Source: a candidate division WOR-3 bacterium (GTDB lineage: Bacteria; Hydrothermota; Tepidihabitantia; Tepidihabitantales; JBDRVQ01). From it: a DNA stretch of 38,915 nt. The stretch spans positions 1 through 38,915 of the forward strand of contig JBDRVQ010000016.1 of the NCBI GenBank assembly GCA_039801905.1, in the 5' to 3' direction. Made by a program: the position numbers and the translations under genes. The notes under the pieces were generated by a model. It was not told the origin of the DNA and did not search any database. It saw only the letters and a list, made by a program, of their open reading frames with translations. Below, one piece after another: positions 23,606-32,230 of this stretch (positions are counted from its first letter, which is position 1; every line of letters starts with the position of its first letter).

Positions 23606-23633
23606 TTGATAATCATAATTTTTATGGTATCTT
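23606..23633 (+). promoter_or_regulatory. Probable promoter for the gene at 23654
   Basis: TTGATA (23606-23611), a 16-bp spacer and TATCTT (23628-23633). A short leader with GGAGG (23645-23649) follows. The preceding 23492-23605 is very AT-rich and holds no gene. Confidence 0.45.
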
Positions 23634-23653
23634 GTCTTTTACTTGGAGGAATT

Positions 23654-24493
23654 ATGAAAAGACTTCTCTTAATTCTTATCTTTTTCTCTTCCTTTCTTAT
23701 TCTCTGCCGAGGAAAGGGAGATGCCGAAGCCGATCGAGAGGCGATCCTCCGCCTCATCAGGCAGGATACAGTTTGGTTTAATGCCAATACCGAAGTTGAC
23801 TCGACCGATACGACAATGATTGCCCTCAACGATACCCTATTAATCTGGTGGCGGGGAGCCCAAACCCATTCCGAGCCAATAATTTATGTTGGCGTGCACG
23901 GAGATTCGGCTTTCGTCACCTGGGCGCGGGCAAATTTCGGTCCTTTCTACCTTTTAATTAAGCCACCAGATACCACCTGGCTTTTCTGGACAAAAAATGT
24001 CTCGGAGACGGCAAAGATTCAGGCGGTATTTAGAAGAACCGGAGATATCAATGATACTGTAACCCGAGGTTGGCAGTTGAAGAAGATTTCCCTTGCCTGG
24101 GGGCAATCGGATTCGGTCCACACTGTGCGGATTGATAGTTTAAGGATTCAATCAAGTTCCTATCCCAACCTTTTAATCACCAACCCCTTGGAAAATTTCT
24201 TTTCCCTTGATAGTTTAATCGCCTTCTCTCCGGGAGAGTTAGTTACGATAACCCTTTATACCAATGCCACTAATGCCGATGCCTTCCTCCATACCTTCAT
24301 TCTGGCTTGGCCCTTTTATCTCCGGGTACCTTTTAATAATTTAGGCAATGGTGTCTTCACCGGCACTTGGCACGTCCAACTAATCCCCTTTCCAAGATAT
24401 GCCTTCTTTGACCTCTTAAATCATGCGACCCTCTTCACTCCGGATTATAAATATGATTTTAACGGTTGGCTTTTACCTTATCGGATAAAATAA
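23654..24493 (+). CDS. Exported protein of unknown function, possible lipoprotein
   Basis: The product has 279 residues from the ATG at 23654, chosen for the GGAGG 5 nt upstream; the frame is open to 23579 but that part has no Shine-Dalgarno. The N-terminus MKRLLLILIFFSSFLILCRG is a signal sequence with a Cys at the end, possibly a lipoprotein site, though Leu just before the Cys is unusual. The next part (ADREAILRLIRQDTVWFN) resembles the first helix of SnoaL/NTF2-like folds; the rest is beta-rich (TWLFWTKNV, WQLKKISLAW). No catalytic motif is seen. Its stop is one base from the stop of the convergent DUF5916 gene. Confidence 0.7.
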   Translation: MKRLLLILIFFSSFLILCRGKGDAEADREAILRLIRQDTVWFNANTEVDSTDTTMIALNDTLLIWWRGAQTHSEPIIYVGVHGDSAFVTWARANFGPFYLLIKPPDTTWLFWTKNVSETAKIQAVFRRTGDINDTVTRGWQLKKISLAWGQSDSVHTVRIDSLRIQSSSYPNLLITNPLENFFSLDSLIAFSPGELVTITLYTNATNADAFLHTFILAWPFYLRVPFNNLGNGVFTGTWHVQLIPFPRYAFFDLLNHATLFTPDYKYDFNGWLLPYRIK

Positions 24494-24494
24494 T

Positions 24495-26573
24495 CTAAAA
24501 GAGAAAGAGCCACTTTATCTTCGTCGCATAGATTCTCTCTTTCGCTTCCCATTTTTCTTCGGGAGAACGGAGTTCGTTTAAGACCAAATAAAAATGGGAA
24601 CGTGGTTTAATCTCCCAATTGAAATATAAGGCAAATCTTATTCTTTCCATTTGCCATTTTCTCTCTTCATAGGATAATACCGGGCTTGGGCTAAATGTTA
24701 GGGAAGCAAAAGGGGTGAAACAATACCTTAGATAGACCGAACCGGAGGCTGTGGTTTTCAAGTGGAGACCATTTGGTTGATACTCAACCCAAGAATTGAA
24801 AAAAGGGTTAATTGAGAGGCGGTGGGTTAAGGGAAAAAAGAAGCCACCCCAGGTTTCTACCTGTCCGGCTAAAAAGTCCCTTAAATAATTCCAGGTGTAA
24901 TTATATGAAGCGCCACAATAGACTTCCCATCTCTTTATCAGAAAATAAAGGTTAGAAGAAAGACCTTTTGTCCGATAGCCGCGTTTCTCTTCGTATTCCT
25001 TCCCTAAGTTAAGATAAAGGTAATAACTGATTTGTGTCGGTTCCCGAAAGGAGAGATATCCTTCTAAGAAATTTTTCCTTGACCAATCCCAATCTTCTAA
25101 TTCTTTTTCCGTCTTCATCCCAACCGAGAAAGAATAAGAAGAGATAGGTCCGGTGGTTGGTGATTGGGTAATGCCGCTTAAGATAGTTAATGACTTACTA
25201 CCGGGTGAGACCGGAGCATATCCCATTCCACTGATATCAAATCTTTCTCCGGTATATTTAGTAGCAAAACCGCTAAAGAGATTTTCCGTAAGATAGAGAA
25301 GACCACCGGAATGAAGGGCAAAATTGGAATTTTTACTCTTACCAAAAACCATTTGCGCGCCAATCTCATTCCTCTGCCAGCGGAAAACACCATCAAGGGA
25401 AGAGGCTAAATCCCAATTCCTTTCCTTGAAATCTCTTTTGGCGGTTTGGAGAAAGCCAACCTCTGAGTTCTCAAAGAAATAGCGCTTTATCCGAAAGACA
25501 TTCCAAGAGGTCTTAAAGGTACTATCCCAAGTGCCAAACTTATCTCCGGTAAGACAGGTTAAAATCCCTATTTCATTTCTTGACAACTTTCCGGCATATT
25601 TTGCCCCAAAGAGAATTGGCACATCACCCGAACCATCCCGCAAGATTCGCCCAATCCTTCGGGAATAAAAGACCTTAATTGGCGAATAGAAACTTCCGGA
25701 AGCCGGTTCAAATATCTCTTTGCCCGTCAAAAAGAAAGGTCGCCTTTCCGAATAATAAATCTCATATTTACTCAAACTCATCGTGAAAGGGTCAGATTCA
25801 ATTTCGGCAAAATCCGGCAAAAATGTTAAGTTAACGGTAGATGCCTCTTTCTTATAACTGAAATCAAAGCCCGCCCATGGGAAAAATCTTTCTGTATATT
25901 TTATTAAACCAACTGGATAAACCTCTATTCCTTTTCCCTCGCCTTTTCCTTCTACCCCTTTTAATATGCCGAACTTGGAAACTTTAAGACCTTCTTCCTG
26001 ATCCGGCAGAATCCAAAAGGAAGTTTCCCTTCTCTTGGGATGATAGGTCTTTACCTGAAAACCCCATTCCTTTTTCTTTCTATCAAACCTTAATGTCTTA
26101 AAGGGAATCTTCACTAATGCCCGAATTTGCCAGTTGCCTTCTTTTTTTTCTATCCGGATTGAACTCTCCCAGACCCCATCCCAAGAGTTATCATAAACCC
26201 GACCATCAGAGAGAACTAAGCCATCATTTCTTCCGCCGGAGGAATAAATAGTAAAATAATAGGCGGAAACTCGGGAAAGGAGGGGGTCTAAATATATCGT
26301 ATAATATTCGTTAAAACCGGATAGAGCAGTGCTTGGCTTATCCTTACCAAAATCGGTATTCAAGAGAAAATAGAGGTTATTTTCATCCTGCAGGACTTTA
26401 ACTCTTGTCTTATAGGTTGTGGGAGAATTATAATTCGGCGAGAATTGCCTTTCCATTAAAATGGAATCTAATCTCTGAAAGAAGGTATCATCTAAACCAA
26501 TCTCAAATCTTTCTACTCTTGCCACGGAGAGTGTTTCTGGGGTGAGAGAAAAAAGGAAGAGGAGGGAAAGCAT
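24495..26573 (-). CDS. DUF5916-type outer-membrane protein with N-terminal CBM9-like domain
   Basis: The product has 692 residues. A short hydrophobic N-terminus (MLSLLFLFSL) precedes a CBM9-like sandwich (about 20-200: TRVKVLQDENNLYFLLNTDF, YYTIYLDPLLSRVSAYYFTI, KIPFKTLRF). The DUF5916 part follows, with the typical YSERRPFFLTGKEIFEPASG and YSRRIGR segments, then many amphipathic strands with aromatic residues that suggest an outer-membrane beta-barrel, ending in WLFLF. The family is common in Bacteroidota-like bacteria; its function is not established. The ATG lies 9 nt after a TATACT box with no Shine-Dalgarno, so the mRNA may be nearly leaderless. It is convergent with the gene at 23654. 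Confidence 0.82.
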   Translation of the reverse strand: MLSLLFLFSLTPETLSVARVERFEIGLDDTFFQRLDSILMERQFSPNYNSPTTYKTRVKVLQDENNLYFLLNTDFGKDKPSTALSGFNEYYTIYLDPLLSRVSAYYFTIYSSGGRNDGLVLSDGRVYDNSWDGVWESSIRIEKKEGNWQIRALVKIPFKTLRFDRKKKEWGFQVKTYHPKRRETSFWILPDQEEGLKVSKFGILKGVEGKGEGKGIEVYPVGLIKYTERFFPWAGFDFSYKKEASTVNLTFLPDFAEIESDPFTMSLSKYEIYYSERRPFFLTGKEIFEPASGSFYSPIKVFYSRRIGRILRDGSGDVPILFGAKYAGKLSRNEIGILTCLTGDKFGTWDSTFKTSWNVFRIKRYFFENSEVGFLQTAKRDFKERNWDLASSLDGVFRWQRNEIGAQMVFGKSKNSNFALHSGGLLYLTENLFSGFATKYTGERFDISGMGYAPVSPGSKSLTILSGITQSPTTGPISSYSFSVGMKTEKELEDWDWSRKNFLEGYLSFREPTQISYYLYLNLGKEYEEKRGYRTKGLSSNLYFLIKRWEVYCGASYNYTWNYLRDFLAGQVETWGGFFFPLTHRLSINPFFNSWVEYQPNGLHLKTTASGSVYLRYCFTPFASLTFSPSPVLSYEERKWQMERIRFALYFNWEIKPRSHFYLVLNELRSPEEKWEAKERIYATKIKWLFLF

Positions 26574-26582
26574 TAAGTTTTA

Positions 26583-26609
26583 AGTATATTAAAGTTTTAG
26601 ATGTGTCAA
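26583..26609 (-). promoter_or_regulatory. Probable promoter of the DUF5916 gene
   Basis: TTGACA (26604-26609), a 15-bp spacer and TATACT (26583-26588). The ATG at 26573 follows after 9 nt, so the leader would be only 2-3 nt. Confidence 0.6.
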
Positions 26610-26619
26610 TATCCCTTTC

Positions 26620-27255
26620 TCATTCTTTGGCAAACTGGGAGAACTCTTTAATTGCCTCTTCGGAGAGGGGATGATTGCCCAGGGCGATAATTAAATCATA
26701 AGGAAGGCTGAGATGAGAAGCACCAGCAAGGACTGAGCCGATCGCCTCATCTGGTGTCTTAATACTTGCCGCCAAAATCTCCGTCTTACTTCCCAAGGTC
26801 TCAATCACCTTTCGGATTCTTCTCACCAAAGAGATGCCGTCCCCTTGAAGTCGGGTTGAGCGGTTGACATAAGGGATAATAAATTGGGCACCAAGTTCAC
26901 AAGCCAGATAAGCCTGGTATTCACTGAAAACTGCGGTTACGGCACAAGGTATTTTATCACGCAACTTCTTTATGAGACTCAAATAGGTAGTGCGGGCAGG
27001 AATTTTTAGAGCAATCTTTTTGGGTGCGATCTCATAAAATTCATAAGCCTCCCTCTCCATCTCGGAAACAGTCTCCTTGGTCAACTGGTAAAAGAGATAG
27101 CCGGGAGAAACTTCCGCCAATTCTTTAATCACCTCTTGGGCTGGTCTTTTGGTCTGGGCAAGGAGTTTGGGATTGGTTGTCACCCCATTTATTAGTCCCA
27201 AATCTGCCAGTTTTTTTACCTCCTCTTTAATTGCGCTGTCAATAAAGAGAGCCAT
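26620..27255 (-). CDS. Transaldolase/fructose-6-phosphate aldolase family protein
   Basis: The product has 211 residues, the size of the short FSA/TalC type. It is a cytoplasmic TIM barrel; the Schiff-base Lys is K84 in IALKIPA, equivalent to the family's VKIP motif. Other landmarks are MALFIDSAIKEEV, GLINGVTTNPKLL, CAVTAVFSEYQAYLACELGAQFIIPYVNR and ILAASIKTPDEAIGSVLAGA. It either transfers dihydroxyacetone units (transaldolase) in the non-oxidative pentose phosphate pathway or cleaves fructose 6-phosphate; the two cannot be separated by eye. It follows the SpoIID gene after 9 bp with GGAGGAG before its ATG, so the two are likely co-transcribed. Confidence 0.92.
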   Translation of the reverse strand: MALFIDSAIKEEVKKLADLGLINGVTTNPKLLAQTKRPAQEVIKELAEVSPGYLFYQLTKETVSEMEREAYEFYEIAPKKIALKIPARTTYLSLIKKLRDKIPCAVTAVFSEYQAYLACELGAQFIIPYVNRSTRLQGDGISLVRRIRKVIETLGSKTEILAASIKTPDEAIGSVLAGASHLSLPYDLIIALGNHPLSEEAIKEFSQFAKE

Positions 27256-27264
27256 ATCTCCTCC

Positions 27265-28386
27265 TTAATAAATCTTCTCAATCTTTACCCCTTTATAATA
27301 ATGTTTTAAGATGGCAGTATAAGAATAACCCCTCCTTGCCATCTCTAAGGCACCGGTTTGGCACATCCCCCAACCATGCCCCCAACCCCGGCCTTTAATT
27401 TCTACTTCTTTGCCAATAATTCTTAAATCAAAAAAATTTGTTTTTAACCCCAATAATTTTCGGAACTCTTCTCCGGAAAGGGAAAGGTTTCCCTTTTTGG
27501 TCTTTATCTCAACCCTTCTCACCCTTTTTGTCTTCCTATCTTTTTTAAGGAAAATCTTCTTTATCCCTTCCTTTTTTACAATATTTTCCAATTCCTTCTT
27601 TTTTATCTTCAACTCCCAAGAGAAATGGTGGGAAGAGGCACAGAAAGGTTTTCTTCCCGGGGAATGTCCTGGGCTATCAGGAAGAGACTTCAAGTAGGGT
27701 TTATCTTTGGAGTTAGTAAGCCCACCGCAGTTGGCATGGTAATAGGCGATGATTGGTCTACCCTTAAAGGTGAGAACCTCTCCCCTTGTCTCCTTTACCG
27801 CGCGCCTGGTCAATTCCGTCTCCCAATTCTTTCCTTTATATGCTTGGTCCTTTGCCGGTGAAGCATAAATATGATAAAAATTTCCTGCGTTATCAAACAT
27901 CCGATAAATAGCATAGGTCCGAGCGGCAACCGCCTGGGCTTTTGCCGCAGAGAAGTTTTTCTCATTCAGAGGGCCGATCTCACAACCGACAACCGAATAG
28001 AGATATTCTTCTAAGGGTAAGACATTTAAGATATAAATCTTATCCTTCTCTTCCCTTAAAACCACCTCCCCCCTTAATACCAAATCGCCAACCCTTAAAT
28101 AATCTTTTCCGAGTGGAGTAATTTTTACTTCTTTCTCTTTCCCGAAAATCCATTTGGGAAATACTTTTGGCTTTAAGACAATCTTCTCACCTTTCTTCAT
28201 TCTAATTTCACCTAACTGAAAACCCTCTGGCGCGGTGATAATTAAAGAATCGGTAATTTCAGAAAAGAGCAAGACCCGGATTAGAGGCTCCTCCTTAATT
28301 TTTGGGGTAATATAAAAACGGGCACAGGTGATTAAGAAAAGGAGAAAAGAGATAAGGCTTAATTTAGATGTGATTATTCTCACCAC
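27265..28386 (-). CDS. SpoIID/LytB-domain protein (probable peptidoglycan glycan-strand lytic enzyme)
   Basis: The product has up to 373 residues with a GTG start at 28386 or at the next codon, 28383. The N-terminus (KLSLISFLLFLITCARF) is a signal sequence with a Cys that could be lipidated. The SpoIID domain shows LEEYLYSVVGCEIG with the catalytic-type Glu, AAKAQAVAARTYAIYR, ASPAKDQAYKG, IAYYHANCGGLTNS and the late GRGWGHGWGMCQTGALEMA. In sporulating Firmicutes SpoIID cleaves denuded glycan strands; in other phyla such proteins are thought to act in wall remodelling or division. Nothing here suggests sporulation. The start codon lies 4-7 nt after a TATAAT box, so the mRNA is probably leaderless. 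Confidence 0.9.
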   Translation of the reverse strand: MVRIITSKLSLISFLLFLITCARFYITPKIKEEPLIRVLLFSEITDSLIITAPEGFQLGEIRMKKGEKIVLKPKVFPKWIFGKEKEVKITPLGKDYLRVGDLVLRGEVVLREEKDKIYILNVLPLEEYLYSVVGCEIGPLNEKNFSAAKAQAVAARTYAIYRMFDNAGNFYHIYASPAKDQAYKGKNWETELTRRAVKETRGEVLTFKGRPIIAYYHANCGGLTNSKDKPYLKSLPDSPGHSPGRKPFCASSHHFSWELKIKKKELENIVKKEGIKKIFLKKDRKTKRVRRVEIKTKKGNLSLSGEEFRKLLGLKTNFFDLRIIGKEVEIKGRGWGHGWGMCQTGALEMARRGYSYTAILKHYYKGVKIEKIY

Positions 28387-28390
28387 GGGT

Positions 28391-28418
28391 ATTATAGTGA
28401 GGAGGATGAGAAAGTCAA
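28391..28418 (-). promoter_or_regulatory. Promoter giving a probably leaderless mRNA for the SpoIID gene
   Basis: TTGACT (28413-28418), a 16-bp spacer and a perfect TATAAT (28391-28396). The GTG-GTG start lies 4-7 nt downstream and no Shine-Dalgarno is present. Confidence 0.75.
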
Positions 28419-28462
28419 AATGATATTAGGAGAAAATAAGGATCTTAGTAATAGTTTAACCC

Positions 28463-28490
28463 TTGCCTTTTTTCCTTTGCCAATTATAAT
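28463..28490 (+). promoter_or_regulatory. Promoter giving a probably leaderless mRNA for the activase gene
   Basis: TTGCCT (28463-28468), a 16-bp spacer and a perfect TATAAT (28485-28490), with the ATG at 28497 after 6 nt. It is divergent from the SpoIID promoter. Confidence 0.7.
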
Positions 28491-28496
28491 AAGAAT

Positions 28497-29447
28497 ATGA
28501 AGGTTCTTTTGGGGATTGATGTCGGTTCTATTTCCACCAAAGGTGTCATCTTAGATACCAATTATCGGGTTTTAGCCAGTGAGTATTTAAGAACCTTGGG
28601 TAATCCGATAAGCGCAATCCGGCAGGTTTTAAGAAAGTTAAAAGAGAAAATCCCAGAGGATTTAGAAGTGATTGGTGTCGGAACCACTGGTTCCGGCCGG
28701 AGATTGGCTGGAGTAATCGTTGGGGCGGATATCGTGAAGAACGAAATTATCGCCCATGCGGTTGCCGCCTCCACTTTCTATTCGGAATGCCAGACCATTA
28801 TTGAGATTGGCGGTCAGGATTCAAAGATTATTATCCTCCGCAACGGCGTTCCGGTTGACTTTGCGATGAATACGGTCTGTGCTGCGGGCACCGGCTCATT
28901 TTTGGACCATCAAGCCCAAAGGCTCAATATCCCGATTGAAGAGTTTGGTAAGATTGCCCTATCGGCGAAAACCCGGGTGAAGATTGCCGGCCGGTGCACG
29001 GTCTTTGCGGAAAGCGATATGATTCATAAGGCACAATTAGGACTACCAACCGCGGATATTATCGCCGGCCTCTGCGATGCCATTGTCCGCAACTATATGA
29101 ATGTTGTGGCTAAGGGAAAGGATATTAGACCTTTAATTCTCTTTCAGGGTGGGGTCGCGGCAAATGAGGGGGTAAAAGAGGCGTTCGTCCGGGAATTAAA
29201 GTGTGAGATTATCGTTCCGGAATACTTTTTGGTGATGGGGGCAATCGGCGCCGCAATTTTAGCCTTTGAGGAGACAAACGGGAAAGGGAGTAAATTTTCT
29301 GGTTTTCAAGTGGCGGATATGAAATTTGAGACTCGGGCTTTTGAATGTAATTTCTGCCCTAATCAGTGCGAGGTGATTGAGACCTATCGCGGAGAGGAGT
29401 TGATTGATATCTACGGGGACCGCTGCGGCAGGTATTCGGGAAGTTAG
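28497..29447 (+). CDS. Acyl-CoA dehydratase activase (BadF/HgdC-type ATPase)
   Basis: The product has 316 residues of the ASKHA fold: phosphate loop IDVGSISTKGVI, second loop EIGGQDSKI, and the cluster cysteines C128 (NTVCAAGTGSFLDHQ) and C167 (AGRCTVFAESDM), which bridge one 4Fe-4S cluster between the two subunits in HgdC. These ATPases inject a high-energy electron into 2-hydroxyacyl-CoA dehydratases or benzoyl-CoA reductase-type enzymes. The C-terminus carries an extra Cys set (CNFCPNQC, DRCGRY) that in long family members leads into a DUF2229 domain; here the gene stops. No dehydratase gene is adjacent, so the partner is unknown. The stop codon overlaps that of convergent purA. Confidence 0.88.
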   Translation: MKVLLGIDVGSISTKGVILDTNYRVLASEYLRTLGNPISAIRQVLRKLKEKIPEDLEVIGVGTTGSGRRLAGVIVGADIVKNEIIAHAVAASTFYSECQTIIEIGGQDSKIIILRNGVPVDFAMNTVCAAGTGSFLDHQAQRLNIPIEEFGKIALSAKTRVKIAGRCTVFAESDMIHKAQLGLPTADIIAGLCDAIVRNYMNVVAKGKDIRPLILFQGGVAANEGVKEAFVRELKCEIIVPEYFLVMGAIGAAILAFEETNGKGSKFSGFQVADMKFETRAFECNFCPNQCEVIETYRGEELIDIYGDRCGRYSGS

Positions 29448-30727
29448 GAGAATAAATTAAATCCTTCTTTAATGATTGTCTCTTCCCTTCTCTCTCCAAT
29501 TGAGATGCCAATCACTTCGGTCTCGGTTCTTTCAGCGATAAAGTTAAGATAATCTATCGCCGGTTTTGGTAAATCAGAAAACTTTTTTGCTTTTTTGATA
29601 CTCTCCTGCCAACCTTTCAGTTTCACATATTTTGGTTTTAGTTCCCAAACCCTTTCCGGGTCAAAATCTTCTACCTCTCCGTCATTGGTCAAATAACCAT
29701 CCGCCACCAGAATCTCCGGCATCTCATCTAAGACATCAAGTTTGGTGATGAAGAGTTTATCAAAGCCATTAACCCTTTTGGCATAGCGGATGATTCCCAA
29801 ATCAAGCCAACCGATCCGCCTCGGCCTGCCGGTTGTCGCTCCGAACTCCTTTCCCACTTCCCGCAATCTCTCTCCCAACTCTTCCTTAATCTCTGTTGGG
29901 AAAGGTCCTTCCCCAACCCGAGTGGTATAAGCCTTAGCCACACCAATCACATCCTTAATCGCCTTCGGACTAATCCCCAGTCCAGAAGGGATTGCCCCTA
30001 CCGTGGTGAAAGAGGAGGTGACATAGGGATAAGTTCCATAATTTAGGTCCAAAAGGGTTCCCTGGGCTCCCTCAAAAAGAACCCTCTCCCCTCTCTTTAG
30101 GGAAGAGGAGATAATCTCTGAGGTATCGGCAATTAAGGGCAAGAGGTTAGGGAGTTCACTCTCTACCTCTTCAATGATTTCTCTCTCGTTTAAGGGTTCG
30201 CCGTCATAAACGGTCATCAGATAGAAGTTCTTAAAGGCGATATTCTTTTTTAACCGGCTTTCAAATTCGCCCCAGTCTTTTAATTCACCGAGGCGAATCC
30301 CAATGCGGGCTGATTTATCCTCATAAGCCGGCCCAATACCCCGACCGGTGGTACCAATCTTCGCCCTCTTCTTTTCCCGAATTTGGTCAATCGCCTTGTG
30401 GTAAGGAAAGATGAGATGGACCCGATAATCAATAAAAAGCCTATCTTTTATTTCAACCCCCAAGTTTCTTAAAGAATTTATCTCTTCTCCCAGAACTCCA
30501 ATGTCCAAGACACAGCCGCTACCGATAACCCCTTTCGTTTTTGGGTTTAAGAGCCCACAAGGGATCTGATGGAAGACAACCGGCTGATTTTGATAAAGGA
30601 CCGTATGACCGGCATTCGGTCCGCCATTAAAACGGGCAACTATCTCCGCCTCCCGGGCAAAGAAATCAATAACCTTTCCTTTCCCTTCATCTCCCCACTG
30701 ACAACCAATGACCGCAATTCCGGGCAT
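29444..30727 (-). CDS. purA: Adenylosuccinate synthetase
   Basis: The product has 427 residues, full length. It joins IMP and aspartate using GTP, the first committed step to AMP. The motifs are complete: QWGDEGKGKV, FNGGPNAGHT, IGTTGRGIGPAYEDK, LFEGAQGTLLDLNYGTYP, TRVGEGPFPTE and GATTGRPRRIGWLD. It overlaps the preceding PorV-like gene as TAATG, so it is translated from that operon. Its stop TAA overlaps the TAG of the activase gene on the other strand (shared TTAG), leaving no room for a terminator. Confidence 0.97.
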   Translation of the reverse strand: MPGIAVIGCQWGDEGKGKVIDFFAREAEIVARFNGGPNAGHTVLYQNQPVVFHQIPCGLLNPKTKGVIGSGCVLDIGVLGEEINSLRNLGVEIKDRLFIDYRVHLIFPYHKAIDQIREKKRAKIGTTGRGIGPAYEDKSARIGIRLGELKDWGEFESRLKKNIAFKNFYLMTVYDGEPLNEREIIEEVESELPNLLPLIADTSEIISSSLKRGERVLFEGAQGTLLDLNYGTYPYVTSSFTTVGAIPSGLGISPKAIKDVIGVAKAYTTRVGEGPFPTEIKEELGERLREVGKEFGATTGRPRRIGWLDLGIIRYAKRVNGFDKLFITKLDVLDEMPEILVADGYLTNDGEVEDFDPERVWELKPKYVKLKGWQESIKKAKKFSDLPKPAIDYLNFIAERTETEVIGISIGERREETIIKEGFNLFS

Positions 30728-31806
30728 TACATCTTGTAAGAAAGGGAAATCTTCCAGTTGGAAGTGGGAAAGGAATAAATCATATAGTCAAAGCCCAAAT
30801 CAATGGAAAAGTTCTTTACCCCCAAACCGAAGCCATAGCAGAGACCAAGTCTTTTCACACTGGATTTTGGGCCAAAGAGCCAGGAAATGATTGATTTTAC
30901 TTCACTCTCTTCCTCTCCCCCCTTTGCGGTTTCCACCCCTCCGCGCCAGCCATGGACATCTTCAAAATAACCGATCCGGGCATGAACTATCTTAGCAAAA
31001 GAGATCTCAATCCCTAAACTCTTCCAGGCATCCTCAAACTCATAACCTAAGGAGTCCCACTTAAATGTTGTGAGACCGATGTCCATCTCAATCGGGATAT
31101 TTAATTTCACATTCTCTTTCTCTATGGGGATAAAATTTACTCCGAGACGGAGCATCCTCGGGATGGGGTCGGATTCCCCAGAAGCGGTATAAGAAATATT
31201 AGGACCGAGATTGGCAACACTTGCCCCACAATTGAGCCAACGGAGCGGTTTATAGAGAAGACCAAAATCAAATCCCCAAGTGATCCCTGTGCCACCAGAG
31301 GTTATCCCTAACTCGGGCATTGCTGCCCAGACCCACTCCGGAACCAAAAAGGAATAGATAAATTTCCAGGAAAGACCAGCGCCGAGTTGGGGAAGAAATC
31401 GGTAGCCATAAGATAAAGTAAAGGCTAAATCAAAGGTCGTATATTCTCCCAAATATTCACCCCGACTGTTTATCACCTCGGTCTTACCGGTATTAAGATA
31501 GATGATATTGCCACCGATTGTTCCTTTGGGTAAGGAGTGGGTAACAGCCAAGAACTCATAATACATACCCGGATATAAGCCAGGTAGCCAATTGCAATGC
31601 ATCAGGGTGGCATTCAAGGAGTTCTGGAAGGATTGACCTGCTGGATTGTAATAGGTCGCTGAGGCATCATCGGAGATCGCAACAAAGGCACCGCCTAAAG
31701 AGGTAGGACGGGCGGCGGGCCAAATCATCAAAAATACCGCTCCCGGATACTCAAAGGCACCAAAGCAAGCGGTAAAAAATAAGGTTATGGTTAGGAGTCT
31801 CTTCAT
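30727..31806 (-). CDS. PorV/PorQ-family outer-membrane protein
   Basis: The product has 359 residues. It has a signal peptide (MKRLLTITLFFTACFG), then the hallmark of the UPF0164/PorV/PorQ group, ARPTSLGGAFVAISDDASATYYNPAGQ, followed by alternating aromatic beta strands to a barrel end (WKISLSYKM). PorV is the outer-membrane shuttle that takes T9SS cargo from the translocon to the attachment complex, and five T9SS-type cargo genes are in this window; whether this copy serves them or is one of the many uncharacterised paralogues is unknown. It has its own promoter at 31829-31856, with a short leader lacking a Shine-Dalgarno. purA overlaps its stop. Confidence 0.83.
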   Translation of the reverse strand: MKRLLTITLFFTACFGAFEYPGAVFLMIWPAARPTSLGGAFVAISDDASATYYNPAGQSFQNSLNATLMHCNWLPGLYPGMYYEFLAVTHSLPKGTIGGNIIYLNTGKTEVINSRGEYLGEYTTFDLAFTLSYGYRFLPQLGAGLSWKFIYSFLVPEWVWAAMPELGITSGGTGITWGFDFGLLYKPLRWLNCGASVANLGPNISYTASGESDPIPRMLRLGVNFIPIEKENVKLNIPIEMDIGLTTFKWDSLGYEFEDAWKSLGIEISFAKIVHARIGYFEDVHGWRGGVETAKGGEEESEVKSIISWLFGPKSSVKRLGLCYGFGLGVKNFSIDLGFDYMIYSFPTSNWKISLSYKM

Positions 31807-31828
31807 AAAACATTAAAGTGCATAACTA

Positions 31829-31856
31829 ATTATAAAAGATTTTCCCCCTATGTCAA
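31829..31856 (-). promoter_or_regulatory. Promoter of the PorV-like/purA unit
   Basis: TTGACA (31851-31856), a 16-bp spacer and TATAAT (31829-31834), full consensus. The -35 overlaps the stop codon of the DUF5683 gene. The ATG is 22 nt further on, with no Shine-Dalgarno. Confidence 0.8.
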
Positions 31857-32230
31857 GGAAAATTTATGGTTAAGCCAATATTCATAGGTGAGGTTTTTAT
31901 CCCAATCCTTTTATTCTTCTCAAACTTATAGAAATGGGCGGAGACATAGGCATCAGCGATGTTGAAGATATGAAATGCCACACTCCACCAGACCAAATCA
32001 CTTTTCCGCTCTCGGTCTTTCTCCTTAATTGTCCAATAAAGAAGAAGCCCTTCCGCCCCAGCAAAAATCATCCCCTTTAAGTAATTCTCCGTATAAATCT
32101 GACCCCCACCGGGAAAGAGGGCAGAAAAAATTATCGCCCGGGTTGGCGATTTTTCGTAAATCGGCAAACTCTCTCTTTCCGGAACCGTGTCGCTTGCCAT
32201 CAAGAGAAAAAGAAAGGGGAAAATTTCCAT
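31853..32230 (-). CDS. DUF5683-domain protein
   Basis: The product has 125 residues. A hydrophobic start (MEIFPFLFLLMASD) is followed by the DUF5683 signature: PTRAIIFSALFPGGGQIYTENYLK, a membrane segment (MIFAGAEGLLLYWTI), a charged stretch and a second hydrophobic helix (SDLVWWSVAFHIFNIADAYVSAHFY). It is a small envelope protein of unknown role found in FCB-group bacteria. Its ATG directly follows the stop of the OmpA/MotB-like gene, so translation is coupled. Confidence 0.8.
   Translation of the reverse strand: MEIFPFLFLLMASDTVPERESLPIYEKSPTRAIIFSALFPGGGQIYTENYLKGMIFAGAEGLLLYWTIKEKDRERKSDLVWWSVAFHIFNIADAYVSAHFYKFEKNKRIGIKTSPMNIGLTINFP

Noticed and set aside
23332-23781. Plus-strand open frame of 149 codons
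   Set aside because: It runs through the 12-bp array B and then out of frame into the real gene at 23654; the peptide is low-complexity and has no relation to a known protein.
27265-28386. SpoIID as a sign of sporulation
   Set aside because: SpoIID-domain proteins occur widely in non-sporulating bacteria, and no other sporulation gene is present.
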